A stretch of 64,000 nucleotides of DNA from contig NZ_FQWW01000004.1 in the NCBI RefSeq assembly GCF_900129795.1, positions 434,001 through 498,000 on the forward strand. Reading direction: 5' to 3'. Under the pieces are notes generated by a model, which did no database searches, had not been told where the DNA came from, and saw only the letters and a program-made list of their open reading frames with translations. Made by a program: the position numbers and the translations under genes. This stretch comes from Flavobacterium sp. CF108. Lineage in GTDB: Bacteria > Bacteroidota > Bacteroidia > Flavobacteriales > Flavobacteriaceae. Shown piece by piece: positions 34,894-43,815 of this stretch (position 1 is the stretch's first letter; each line of letters starts with the position of its first letter).

Positions 34894-36245
34894 AAAATTT
34901 TATACAACTTATCTGACAAACGAATACGAAAAGGAACCTCAAAAGTAACCTTATCACCAATTTTTGCAGTTGTAGTTTCAGCACCATCAACAATAAATTT
35001 GTTTAAAATCAATTCTTGTTCACCCGTTGTTGGTCCAGTAATAAGGATTTTATCGCCAATGTTTAATCCGTGGTTTTCAATAGTAAACTGTCCCACTTGA
35101 GCTTTTACATAATAATGTTCTGCTTTTCCAAGAAGTACTTTTTTTACTTTTACTTTTTGACGAATATCAACTTGTTTTTCGGCTGCTGCCAATGCAGTAT
35201 TTGGCAGCTCGCCTGAATGTTTGAATTTTAGATTTTCAGATTTTCCTTTTCTAAACACTTTGTTTCCAACTTGTTTTCCAGTTCTTAAACGAACTTGGTC
35301 AACCAAAGGCATATGAATAATTTCCAAACATTCTGTAGAACAACAGTTTTCCATTGCAGCTTTACAATCATCACATTGAATAAACAATAAATGACAACCG
35401 TCATTTTCGCAGTTTGTGTGATTATCGCAAGGTTTTCCGCATTGGTGGCATTGTGAAATAATATCATCCGTGATTCTTTCACCAAGACGATTATCAAATA
35501 CAAAGTTTTTACCAATGAATTTACTTTCTAAACCTTCCGCTTCAATTTGTTTAGCATAATTAATGATTCCGCCTTCTAACTGAAACACATTTTTAAAACC
35601 TTGGTGTTTAAAATAAGCACTAGCTTTTTCGCAGCGAATTCCTCCGGTACAATACATTACCAGATTTTTATCTTCTTTATGGTTTTGAAGCTGTTCGTTG
35701 ATTATGGGTAAACTTTCTCTAAACGTTTCAACATCTGGAGTAATCGCATTTTTAAAATGTCCAACTTCACTTTCATAGTGATTTCTAAAATCAACAACGA
35801 TAGTGTTTGGATCATCTAAAATCTCGTTGAATTCTTTGGCTTTCAAGTGAACGCCAATATTAGTTACATCAAAAGTATCATCATTCAAACCGTCGGCAAC
35901 AATTTTGTGACGCACTTTAATAGTCAATTTTAAAAACGAATGGTCATCATGTTCTACAGCTTCATTCAAACGAATGCCTTTCATGAAATCATAAGCTTCA
36001 AGAGTTGTTCTAAAAGCCTCCAAATTTTCTTCCGGAATACTCATTTGAGCATTTATTCCTTCATTGGCAACATAAATTCGGCCTAAAGCATCAAGTGCAT
36101 TCCAGGCTAGAAATAAATCATCACGAAATTTTTTGGGATCTTCAATTTTGGCATACGCATAGAAAGACAACGTAAGACGTTGTTTACCTGCATCATCGAT
36201 CATGACAGCTCTTTCTTCTGCGCTCAAAGTGTTGTACAGTTGCAT
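34887..36245 (-). CDS. trhO: Rhodanese-family tRNA U34 hydroxylase TrhO with extra U32-type C-terminal domain
   Basis: 452 residues, about 100 longer than E. coli TrhO. Residues 1-130 form the N-terminal acylphosphatase-like domain; the rhodanese domain has catalytic Cys199 in VMYCTGGIRCEKAS. A Cys-rich zinc-type segment follows (residues 266-306, CHQCGKPC to CCSTEC), as in TrhO. TrhO makes 5-hydroxyuridine at U34 using oxygen. Residues 368-452 are an addition: they match TrhP residues 328-413 at about 48 of 85 positions by hand count (shared blocks VGQF, IGDKIL, PFRIR, SDKLYKI). The gene order places both enzymes together. Confidence 0.88.
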   Translation of the reverse strand: MQLYNTLSAEERAVMIDDAGKQRLTLSFYAYAKIEDPKKFRDDLFLAWNALDALGRIYVANEGINAQMSIPEENLEAFRTTLEAYDFMKGIRLNEAVEHDDHSFLKLTIKVRHKIVADGLNDDTFDVTNIGVHLKAKEFNEILDDPNTIVVDFRNHYESEVGHFKNAITPDVETFRESLPIINEQLQNHKEDKNLVMYCTGGIRCEKASAYFKHQGFKNVFQLEGGIINYAKQIEAEGLESKFIGKNFVFDNRLGERITDDIISQCHQCGKPCDNHTNCENDGCHLLFIQCDDCKAAMENCCSTECLEIIHMPLVDQVRLRTGKQVGNKVFRKGKSENLKFKHSGELPNTALAAAEKQVDIRQKVKVKKVLLGKAEHYYVKAQVGQFTIENHGLNIGDKILITGPTTGEQELILNKFIVDGAETTTAKIGDKVTFEVPFRIRLSDKLYKILN

Positions 36246-36428
36246 GCTATAAACAGTTTTAAGTTAAGAATATATAATCGAATTCTATTTTCTGAGTGAA
36301 TTCGGGCGCAAAGGTAGGTTTTTCTTTTCGATTTCAAAAACAATTAACTAACCCTGTTTGAACCATATAAGAGATTTAAGCTCATTTTATTTTTTGTTTT
36401 TAAAATGTAATCGTTGCGTGTTTTGCTT

Positions 36429-36443
36429 TGCAACTTTGTTGCG
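36429..36443 (+). promoter_or_regulatory. Operator-like palindrome upstream of the RND efflux operon
   Basis: TGCAACTTTGTTGCG, arms GCAAC/GTTGC. The extended 20-base word (36428-36447) differs at one position from the sequence at 51212-51231 before the Fur-family gene. It lies 77 bases before the adaptor ATG. Part of it (AACTTTG) also resembles a -7 element, so chance overlap with a promoter is possible. Confidence 0.55.
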
Positions 36444-36519
36444 TTAACAAAAAATAAATACTGTTTATCAATACGTTATAAAAATTTCACTAAATTTATA
36501 AGGTACAATTTTAACATTT

Positions 36520-37680
36520 ATGATTATGAATGCTTTAAAACTACCCAAACCACTCTTCCCAATTCTTTTACTTTTAACAATTTTAATCTCTTGTAAAAAA
36601 GAAAAACCAAAAGCCCCTCCTCCCATGCAAGCGCCTTTTGTAACCGTCAAGAGCGAAGATGTCCCTATTTACAAAGATTTTGCCGGACAGACTTTTGGAG
36701 ATTTAGACATTGAATTAATCGCCAGAGTTGATGGAATTTTAACCGGAATTCATTTTAAAGAAGGTCAGCGCGTTAAAAAAGGGCAATTATTATACACCAT
36801 TGATCCGCTGGAATACGATACAAAAGTGGAACAAGTGCGCGGTCAGGTAGCTGCGGCACAGAGTAATGTTGTAAATGCCGAAGAAGAATTAAAAAGAATT
36901 CGTCCGCTTGCAGACATGAATGCCGTAAGTAAAAGAGAATTAGATGCGGCTGTAGCCAAAGACAAAGCGGCAAAATCTAACCTAAACAGTATTCAGGCAA
37001 GTTTACGAAATCAGCAGATAGAAAGAAGTTACTGCAATATCCTATCTCCAATCGACGGCGTTATTGGTCTTTCGAATGCTAGGTTAGGAGATTATATTAC
37101 CAAAATTGGAAATGACTCTAAATTAAACACTGTTTCGAAACTAGAAAAAGTTAGAGTTCAATTTACTGTCAGTGAATCAAATTATCTGCAATATCAAAAA
37201 CAAGTCAAAGACGGAGAACGAATTACCGATCTTGCTTTAATCCTTTCAGATGGAAGTACACATCCATACAAAGGAAGTCTCAATTTCTCTGACACAAAAA
37301 TAGACCCAACAACAGGAACTGTAACTATTGAAGCACAATTTCCTAATCCAGACGGAACTTTACGATCCGGGCAATTTGCTAAAGTTCGTGTTTTACTCCG
37401 AACTCAAAAAGATGCAATAGTTGTTCCTCAAAAAGCCGTAACCGAAATTCAAGGATTATTCCAAGTCTCTATTATTGACGATAAAAACACCATTCAAACC
37501 CGAATGGTCGAAGTGGGACAGAAAATAGGTATCGATTGGATTATTACAAAAGGTTTAAAACCCAACGAAAAAGTCGCCATTATTGGCAATCAGTTTATTC
37601 AGCCTGGATCAACAGTCGTTCCAGTTCCCTACGTAGCCGACAAAGATAAAAAGCAGATTGCATCATCTCTAAACAATTAG
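36520..37680 (+). CDS. RND efflux periplasmic adaptor (membrane fusion protein), lipoprotein
   Basis: 386 residues. A lipoprotein signal ends ILISCKKEK (lipobox Cys). The barrel-sandwich/lipoyl halves (ELIARVDGILTGIHFKEGQRVKKGQLLYTIDP and ERSYCNILSPIDGVIGLSNARLGDYI) flank an alpha hairpin, followed by beta-barrel and membrane-proximal domains (GSLNFSDTKIDPTTGTVTIEAQFPNPDGTLRSGQFAKVRV). This is the AcrA/MexA layout. It bridges the inner-membrane pump and outer-membrane channel. First of three genes with gaps of 3 bases or overlaps. A second ATG two codons in is also possible. Confidence 0.92.
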   Translation: MIMNALKLPKPLFPILLLLTILISCKKEKPKAPPPMQAPFVTVKSEDVPIYKDFAGQTFGDLDIELIARVDGILTGIHFKEGQRVKKGQLLYTIDPLEYDTKVEQVRGQVAAAQSNVVNAEEELKRIRPLADMNAVSKRELDAAVAKDKAAKSNLNSIQASLRNQQIERSYCNILSPIDGVIGLSNARLGDYITKIGNDSKLNTVSKLEKVRVQFTVSESNYLQYQKQVKDGERITDLALILSDGSTHPYKGSLNFSDTKIDPTTGTVTIEAQFPNPDGTLRSGQFAKVRVLLRTQKDAIVVPQKAVTEIQGLFQVSIIDDKNTIQTRMVEVGQKIGIDWIITKGLKPNEKVAIIGNQFIQPGSTVVPVPYVADKDKKQIASSLNN

Positions 37681-37683
37681 ATT

Positions 37684-40600
37684 ATGGATAATTTCTTTGT
37701 AAGACGACCAATCGTTGCTATTGTACTCTCCATTTTTATTGTCCTTATTGGAGGACTTTCGGTTCTGTCAACGCCCATTGCGCAATATCCTGAAATTGCA
37801 CCGCCTCTCGTTCAGGTTTCTACAAGTTACCGCGGAGCCAATGCACTAAATGTTGAACAAGCCGTTGCAACACCCATCGAACAAAAAGTAAATGGTGTCG
37901 AAAATATGCTTTACATGCAGTCGACTAATACAGGTGACGGAAGTATGACGCTTTCGATCACTTTTGATATGGGAACAGATTTGGACAATGCGACGATGTT
38001 AACCCAAAACAGAGTTGCTGAAGCGACCAACAAACTTCCAAACGATGTAAAAACAACCGGAGTTACAACCAAAAAGTCATTATCAATGCCCATGTTGATT
38101 TTGTCTTTGTATTCTCCCAATAAAACTTTCGACAATAACTTTTTGACCAATTATGCGAGCATTAATCTTGTAGATGCACTCGCCCGTATTAAAGGTGTTG
38201 GAGAAGTTACCCTTTACGGAGGAAGTAATTATGCCATGCGAATTTGGGTCAAGCCCGATATCATGGCAAAATACAATTTAACCGTTCCCGATATTATACG
38301 ATCGATTCAGGAACAAAACGCCATTGCGCCTGGAGGAAAATTTGGTGCGCCGCCAGCAACCCAAAACAACGAATTCACGTATAATGTAATGCTGAAAGAT
38401 CGTTTGGTAAATCCAGAAGATTTCGAAAATATCATTCTAAAATCAAACATAAACAATCAGCAGGTTCGGTTGAAAGATGTTGGAACAGTAACACTCGGAA
38501 CCGAAAGTTATGCATCAGTTGCCAAACTCAACGGAAATCCCGCAGGAACTATCGGAATCAAACAAATGCCGGGTTCCAACGCTCTTGAAGTTGCCGAAAA
38601 TGTAAAAAACACGATTGAACAACTCAGCAAAAGATTTCCTCAGGATTTAAAATATGCTGTTTCATTAGACACGACTTTAGCAATTTCTGAAGGAATCAAC
38701 GAAATCATGCATACTTTAGTTGAAGCCATTATTTTGGTAATTCTGGTAGTTTTTATATTTCTGCAAAACTGGCGTGCGACCTTAATTCCGCTTTTAACCG
38801 TTCCCGTCTCCTTGATTGGAGTATTTATGCTCTTTCCGTTGCTAGGGTTTTCTATAAATGTACTTTCACTTTTAGGATTAGTACTCGCCATTGGGATTGT
38901 TGTCGACGATGCTATTGTGGTGGTTGAAGCCGTAATGCATCATATCGAACAAGGAATGTCTCCGCGAGAAGCCACAAATCAGGCGATGCGTGAAGTTTCG
39001 GGACCCGTAATTGCCATTGCGATTGTTTTAACTGCCGTATTTATTCCGGTTGCTTTGACTCCGGGAATTACCGGAAGATTGTATCAGCAATTTGCTATTA
39101 CAATTGCTATTTCGGTGATTTTCTCTGCATTAAGTGCTTTGACTTTAAGTCCGGCTTTATGTTCACTTTTGCTAAAACCAAATCAGGAAGCAAAAGGCTG
39201 GCTCGGAAAATTCTTTAAATGGTTTAATGTTAAGTTTGGTGCTTTTACCAATAAATACAGAGGTTTTTCAGGATTTCTAATTAAGAAAACAGCCCGAAGT
39301 TTAATTTTTATCGGAATTGTGGTTGGAGCCATTATTCTTTTGGGAGGAAAAATTCCAGGCGGATTTGTTCCCGAAGAAGATCAGGGTTATATGTTTGTCA
39401 ATATTGAACTTCCCGGTGCTTCTTCTCTAGAAAGAACCGGCAAAGTCATTCAAAAAGTGGAACATATTTTATCTAAAAATCAAGGTGTTGAATATTATAC
39501 TTCGGTTGCCGGATTTAGTTTAATCAAAAACTCGGTTGCCACTAATAACGGATTTTTCTTCGTTGCCTTAAAAGAATGGAAAGAACGTGAACAAGATGTT
39601 TTCCAAATTCTGAAAGAAGTCAACGGAAAAGTAGTTTTCGGAATACCCGAAGCGACAGTATTTGCTTTTGGGCCTCCGCCGATTACAGGAATTGGAAACG
39701 CTGCCGGATTCTCGATGATGCTTCAGGATAAAGAAGGAAACACGCCGCAATATCTTTTTCAAAATGCCCAAAGGTTTATGGCTGAAGCGAAAAAAAGGCC
39801 TGAAATTGGAACCATCCGAACGACCTTCAATCCAAATGTTCCGCAGATTAGTCTGGATATTGATCGGGAAAAAGTATCAGAACTGAATCTTTCCTTATCC
39901 GATGTCAATCTTGCCATTGGTGCCAGTTTGGGAGGTCAATACATAAACGAGTTCAATAAATTCGGACGACAGTATATTGTTTTGCTTCAGGCAGATCCAA
40001 GTTTTACCGTAAATCCCGAAGACATTAATAAAATATTTGTCCGAAGTCGGGATAATAAAATGATTCCAATTACGAGTATTGCCACCATTCGAAAAGAAAG
40101 CGGACCCGAATTTACAACACGTTTTAACTTGTATCGTGCCGCAGAAATTGGAGGAACGCCCTCACCAGGATTTACTTCGGCAGAAGCCATGAAAGCATTA
40201 CAAGAAACCGCTGCAAAAGTTCTTCCCGCGGGAATGGGTTACGAATGGGCCAATATGAGTTATCAGGAAAAACAAGCCGAAGGAAAAGGAAATACCGTTT
40301 TTATCATGGCCTTGTTTTTTGTGTTTTTAATTCTCGCTGCGCAATATGAAAGCTGGAAATTACCTTTCAGTGTTTTACTCGGAACACCATTTGCCGTTTT
40401 TGGTGCTTTCCTCGGATTATATCTCTGCAGGTTATTAAGTCCGGATTATGTAAATAATGTTTTTGCGCAAATTGGTCTCGTAATGCTGATTGGTCTTGCT
40501 GCCAAAAATGCTATTTTGATCGTAGAATTTGCCAAAGAAGAATACGAAAAAGGAATGCCGGTTAAAGAAGCCGCACTATATGCTGCCAAATTACGTTTCC

Positions 40601-40830
40601 GACCAATTTTAATGACGGCTTTTGCTTTTATCTTGGGAGTTGTTCCATTGTTAACCGCAAGTGGAGCCGGAGCGCAAGCCAGAAAAGTAATGGGAATGAC
40701 GGTTTTTAGCGGAATGCTGGTCGCCACTATTTTGGGCGTTTGTCTGATTCCGGTGTTATTTGTATTTATTGAAACATTCGGAAAGAAAAAACCGGAGGAA
40801 ATCGATGAACCTAAAGAGGAAGAAAAATGA
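37684..40830 (+). CDS. RND efflux pump, inner-membrane transporter (HAE1, AcrB-like)
   Basis: 1048 residues, the usual length. Starts MDNFFVRRPIVAIVLSIFIVLIGG as in AcrB. TM4 carries the proton-relay pair in GIVVDDAIVVVEAV, and TM10 the Lys in LIGLAAKNAILIVEFA. Twelve membrane spans and two large periplasmic loops are evident. Such pumps export drugs, bile acids, dyes or lipophilic metabolites using the proton gradient. Substrate range cannot be predicted here. Sits 3 bases after the adaptor gene. Confidence 0.95.
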   Translation: MDNFFVRRPIVAIVLSIFIVLIGGLSVLSTPIAQYPEIAPPLVQVSTSYRGANALNVEQAVATPIEQKVNGVENMLYMQSTNTGDGSMTLSITFDMGTDLDNATMLTQNRVAEATNKLPNDVKTTGVTTKKSLSMPMLILSLYSPNKTFDNNFLTNYASINLVDALARIKGVGEVTLYGGSNYAMRIWVKPDIMAKYNLTVPDIIRSIQEQNAIAPGGKFGAPPATQNNEFTYNVMLKDRLVNPEDFENIILKSNINNQQVRLKDVGTVTLGTESYASVAKLNGNPAGTIGIKQMPGSNALEVAENVKNTIEQLSKRFPQDLKYAVSLDTTLAISEGINEIMHTLVEAIILVILVVFIFLQNWRATLIPLLTVPVSLIGVFMLFPLLGFSINVLSLLGLVLAIGIVVDDAIVVVEAVMHHIEQGMSPREATNQAMREVSGPVIAIAIVLTAVFIPVALTPGITGRLYQQFAITIAISVIFSALSALTLSPALCSLLLKPNQEAKGWLGKFFKWFNVKFGAFTNKYRGFSGFLIKKTARSLIFIGIVVGAIILLGGKIPGGFVPEEDQGYMFVNIELPGASSLERTGKVIQKVEHILSKNQGVEYYTSVAGFSLIKNSVATNNGFFFVALKEWKEREQDVFQILKEVNGKVVFGIPEATVFAFGPPPITGIGNAAGFSMMLQDKEGNTPQYLFQNAQRFMAEAKKRPEIGTIRTTFNPNVPQISLDIDREKVSELNLSLSDVNLAIGASLGGQYINEFNKFGRQYIVLLQADPSFTVNPEDINKIFVRSRDNKMIPITSIATIRKESGPEFTTRFNLYRAAEIGGTPSPGFTSAEAMKALQETAAKVLPAGMGYEWANMSYQEKQAEGKGNTVFIMALFFVFLILAAQYESWKLPFSVLLGTPFAVFGAFLGLYLCRLLSPDYVNNVFAQIGLVMLIGLAAKNAILIVEFAKEEYEKGMPVKEAALYAAKLRFRPILMTAFAFILGVVPLLTASGAGAQARKVMGMTVFSGMLVATILGVCLIPVLFVFIETFGKKKPEEIDEPKEEEK

Positions 40831-42191
40831 AAAATCTAAAAATACTTTCAGCGTTATTTTTGATGGTTGTTTTTCCTTACGGATGCATGGTTGGGCCAAA
40901 ATACGTCAAACCCGAACAACCTCAGGCAGATACTTTCCGCTTTGGCGATCAAACTAAAGACACCACAAAATCAGTTACCGCCATCAAATGGTCATCGATA
41001 TTTAACGATGATGTATTAATTGGCCTGATTGAAAAAGGAATTCAGAATAATTACGATCTGAAAATTGCTTTGGCACGTTTAGAACAAGCAAAAGCCAATC
41101 TCGGAATTGCAAAAGCCGATTTATTTCCTGCTTTTCAATATTCCGGACAGGTAAATAGTACCGAAACGATTATGCAGCCTTCATCGGCTTTGGCCAATAT
41201 GTCTTGGGAACTGGATTTTTGGGGAAAATACCGCCATCAAAATAAAGCGTTGCAAAATGAACTTTTAGCGACTGATGAAGCCCGAAAAGTAATTCTCTCA
41301 AATATTGTGAGCACTATTGCTATTTCTTATTTTGAATTGCGTGATTTTGATAATCAATTGGAAATTACAACACATACATTAGAAACCAGACAAAAGGCGT
41401 ATGATATTATTAACGAACGTTTTATAAGTGGTTACGTTGCCGAATTGGATAAGGTTCAAATTGAACAGCAAGTTGCGATTGCCGAAGCAAATATTCCGTT
41501 AATCAAAAGACAGATTACGGCTCTGGAAAATTCAATTTCGATTTTGGTTGGACAAGTTCCGCAACCAATTCAGCGTGGAAAAACGAATAGTGAATTGTTG
41601 ATTTTAGCCACTTTTCCAACTTCGATTCCATCATCTTTATTAGAAAACAGACCCGATGTAAAACGTCAGGAATATTTATACAAAGCGGCTTATGAAAGAA
41701 TTGGTGTTGCACAGGCCTTGCGTTATCCATCATTTAATATTGCTGCCGTTGCAGGTTTTACCAGTATTATGGTGGGAGATTTATTTAATGATGGTTCGTA
41801 TATGCAGAATGTTGGCGCAGGCGTTACGGGACCAATTTTCAACTTCGGAAAAAACAAACGCCGTGTTGATGTAAATCGACAAATTGCGGAAGAAGTAAAA
41901 TTCAATTTCCAGAAAACCTATTTAACCGCAATTGCCGAAGTCGAAAATTCTCTTCAAAACGTGGCAATGTTCAAAGAAGAATGGACCGCAAGAAACCGAC
42001 AGGTTGTAGCCGCACAAAAAAACTATGATCTCTCAAACGCAAGATATTACAACGGTTATGTTTCATATCTGGAAGTTCTGGATGCCCAAAGATCTTTGTT
42101 TGAAGCGCAGTTGAGTCTTTCTCAATTAACTCAAAAACAATTAAGTTCTATGGTTCAGTTGTATAAAGCGCTTGGCGGAGGATGGAATTGA
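40827..42191 (+). CDS. Outer-membrane efflux channel (TolC/NodT family lipoprotein)
   Basis: 454 residues. Signal ends VFPYGCMVGPKYVKP, the lipobox Cys and NodT-type VGPxYxxP motif. Two long coiled-coil repeats (ARLEQAKANLGIAKADLFPAFQYSGQ, and LLENRPDVKRQEYLYKAAYERIGVAQALRYPSFNI) form the periplasmic tunnel. The ATG overlaps the pump stop by 4 bases (ATGA). Completes the tripartite export system. Confidence 0.94.
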   Translation: MKNLKILSALFLMVVFPYGCMVGPKYVKPEQPQADTFRFGDQTKDTTKSVTAIKWSSIFNDDVLIGLIEKGIQNNYDLKIALARLEQAKANLGIAKADLFPAFQYSGQVNSTETIMQPSSALANMSWELDFWGKYRHQNKALQNELLATDEARKVILSNIVSTIAISYFELRDFDNQLEITTHTLETRQKAYDIINERFISGYVAELDKVQIEQQVAIAEANIPLIKRQITALENSISILVGQVPQPIQRGKTNSELLILATFPTSIPSSLLENRPDVKRQEYLYKAAYERIGVAQALRYPSFNIAAVAGFTSIMVGDLFNDGSYMQNVGAGVTGPIFNFGKNKRRVDVNRQIAEEVKFNFQKTYLTAIAEVENSLQNVAMFKEEWTARNRQVVAAQKNYDLSNARYYNGYVSYLEVLDAQRSLFEAQLSLSQLTQKQLSSMVQLYKALGGGWN

Positions 42192-42295
42192 TTTTTTTGA
42201 GGTTCAAAGGTACAAAGAGACAAAGGTTCAAAGTTTTTTTTAAGTTGCTAAGATTTTGAGACGCTAAGATTCTAAGTTTTTTTCTTTTTATATCT
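42192..42295. repeat. Intergenic AAGGTTCAAAG / CTAAGATT short repeats
   Basis: Holds AGGTTCAAAGGTACAAAGAGACAAAGG and CTAAGATT units found elsewhere in the window (8845-8960, 53598-53684, 55199-55260). No gene. Confidence 0.5.
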
Positions 42296-42301
42296 AGTTA
42301 T

Positions 42302-42478
42302 CATTCCGTAGGAATGTTTCATCGGTAGAAAAAAATGGCGATCTCCCATATTTACGTTCCTTAGGAACGTTTGATGTTATCAGATTATAAAAAACGATAC
42401 CAAAATCAAACGTTCCTACGGAACGTAAAACAATGACAACAATATAATTTTCTACCGATAAAATGTTCCTACGGAACA
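42302..42478. repeat. Nested inverted REP-like element (CGTTCCTACGGAACG family)
   Basis: Outer arms: CATTCCGTAGGAATGTTTCATCGGTAGAAA (from 42302) faces TTTCTACCGATAAAATGTTCCTACGGAACA (to 42478). Inner arms: ACGTTCCTTAGGAACGTTTGA faces TCAAACGTTCCTACGGAACGT. A 177-bp double palindrome with no coding capacity. Related in style to 26781-26985, and it fills much of the gene-free stretch 42192-42615. Confidence 0.8.
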
Positions 42479-42495
42479 AGGAAACATATAAAATG

Positions 42496-42533
42496 AAAAG
42501 AGGGCTGTTTCAAAATTGAAACAGCCCTCTTTT
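42496..42533. terminator. Very strong intrinsic terminator (18-bp perfect stem)
   Basis: AAAAGAGGGCTGTTTCAA faces its exact complement with a 2-base nominal loop, and T-tracts on both sides. It lies between the RND operon (plus) and the bacilliredoxin gene (minus), so it can serve both. Confidence 0.88.
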
Positions 42534-42615
42534 AAATCTTTGTACCTATGTACCTTTGCTGCTATGAGCCTAAACCTTAGAACCTCAGCAACTCAGAATC
42601 TTAGTAACTTAAGAA

Positions 42616-43026
42616 TTAACAGAATTCGTTAAACGCATCTTGCAAGTTCTCAGCGATTAATTCTGCTGGACGACCTTCGATGTGGTGACGCTCTAACATG
42701 TGAACCAATTCTCCGTTTTTGAACAAAGCCATAGATGGCGATGATGGAGGAAAAGGAAACATATGTTGTCTAGCAGCATCAACAGCTTCTTTATCAACAC
42801 CAGCAAAAACTGTAATAAGGTGATCTGGTTTTTTAGCGCCTTCTAAACTCATTTTTGCTCCCGGACGTGCATTTCTTGCAGCGCAACCGCAAACAGAGTT
42901 TACAACAACTAAAGTGGTACCTTCCGCTTTGATAGCATTTTCAACAGCTTCAGCACTATGTAAATCTTGAAACCCAGCAGCTGTAAGTTCAGCCTGCATT
43001 GGTTTTACCATTTCTTCTGGATACAT
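42616..43026 (-). CDS. Bacilliredoxin, BrxA/BrxB (YphP) family
   Basis: 136 residues matching the YphP/BrxA family: [18 protein letters not shown] contains the CGC active site, and the end [40 protein letters not shown] is typical. In Firmicutes these proteins remove bacillithiol from mixed disulfides. In Bacteroidota, many of which make bacillithiol, the same role is likely. A TAnnTTTG element (minus-strand TAACTTTG at 43060-43067) precedes it. The next gene upstream is an ArsR regulator on the same strand. Confidence 0.9.
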   Translation of the reverse strand: MYPEEMVKPMQAELTAAGFQDLHSAEAVENAIKAEGTTLVVVNSVCGCAARNARPGAKMSLEGAKKPDHLITVFAGVDKEAVDAARQHMFPFPPSSPSMALFKNGELVHMLERHHIEGRPAELIAENLQDAFNEFC

Positions 43027-43059
43027 ATTTTTATTCTTTTAAATTTTACTTTTGAACTG

Positions 43060-43067
43060 CAAAGTTA
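43060..43067 (-). promoter_or_regulatory. Likely -7 promoter element of the bacilliredoxin gene
   Basis: Minus-strand TAACTTTG matches TAnnTTTG 33 bases upstream of the ATG. The expected TTG -33 is only present at too short a spacing. Confidence 0.45.
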
Positions 43068-43153
43068 CAAAGTTTACTCGCAACTACTTAATTTGAAGTA
43101 TAAAGTTTTGTTATAGTTCAATATAAAATTCTAAGCCTCGTATTTCAGAATAT

Positions 43154-43585
43154 TTAAACTGCCACTTGTTTTACTTTTTTCTCAGGAAATTGATAATTAT
43201 ATTGTTTTAAATGTCTGTTTCTACCTCTCATTTTACGCTTTGTTGTTAAAACCGTTTCCTTATCTTGTTCAGAAATCTCAATAGTTGAAAGATAATTACT
43301 TACATATCTTTTAAGAACTTCCATATTATCAACTTCTATAGAATATATCGTTTTTTTGCCTTCATATTTTACCTCGACCAAATTTGCTTTTTTTAATTCC
43401 AATAAATGTTTGGAGATTGTGGATTGTGCCAGCGGAATTAAATCAACAATTTCGCCGCAAGTTCTATTGTCTTTTCTCCATAAAAGGGTCATAATTTGAA
43501 TTCTTGTAGGATGACCCAGAGCCTTGCAGATCTTTCCTATTGCTTCCGTTTCGATATCAAATTTTAAACATTTAGTAGTTCCCAT
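43154..43585 (-). CDS. ArsR-family winged-helix transcriptional regulator
   Basis: About 143 residues. Core: ICKALGHPTRIQIMTLLW, then CGEIVDLIPLAQSTISKHLLELKKANLVEVKYEGKKTIYSI, a classic ArsR helix-turn-helix. An N-terminal Cys (TTKCLKFD) and a Cys in RTCGEIVD could bind thiol-reactive ligands or metal, but the canonical ELCVCDL metal motif is absent. The C-terminal tail is basic and unusual. The ATG at 43585 is preferred over a TTG 12 bases upstream. The targets are unknown. Adjacent same-strand bacilliredoxin is a candidate. Confidence 0.85.
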   Translation of the reverse strand: MGTTKCLKFDIETEAIGKICKALGHPTRIQIMTLLWRKDNRTCGEIVDLIPLAQSTISKHLLELKKANLVEVKYEGKKTIYSIEVDNMEVLKRYVSNYLSTIEISEQDKETVLTTKRKMRGRNRHLKQYNYQFPEKKVKQVAV

Positions 43586-43815
43586 AATCCGCCTCAATTA
43601 ATGAATGAATTTTGTATTATTTTTCAAATACAAAATTAGTTGGCCGGACATCTTTTAGATCGCTTCAAAAAGTCATAAAAATAAAATAATAAGGTATTTT
43701 TTATGCAATCATGTCACAGTACTCAAAGTATGCACTACTTATTGCGATAAAAAAATTAGAATAAGATGGTCCGCAGATTTTACAGATTTAGGCCGATGTA
43801 CGCTGAGTTTTTATC

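Noticed and set aside
43060-43100. Complete TTG-N19-TAnnTTTG promoter for bacilliredoxin
   Set aside because: The only TTG upstream is about 13 bases from the -7 element, too close for the consensus.
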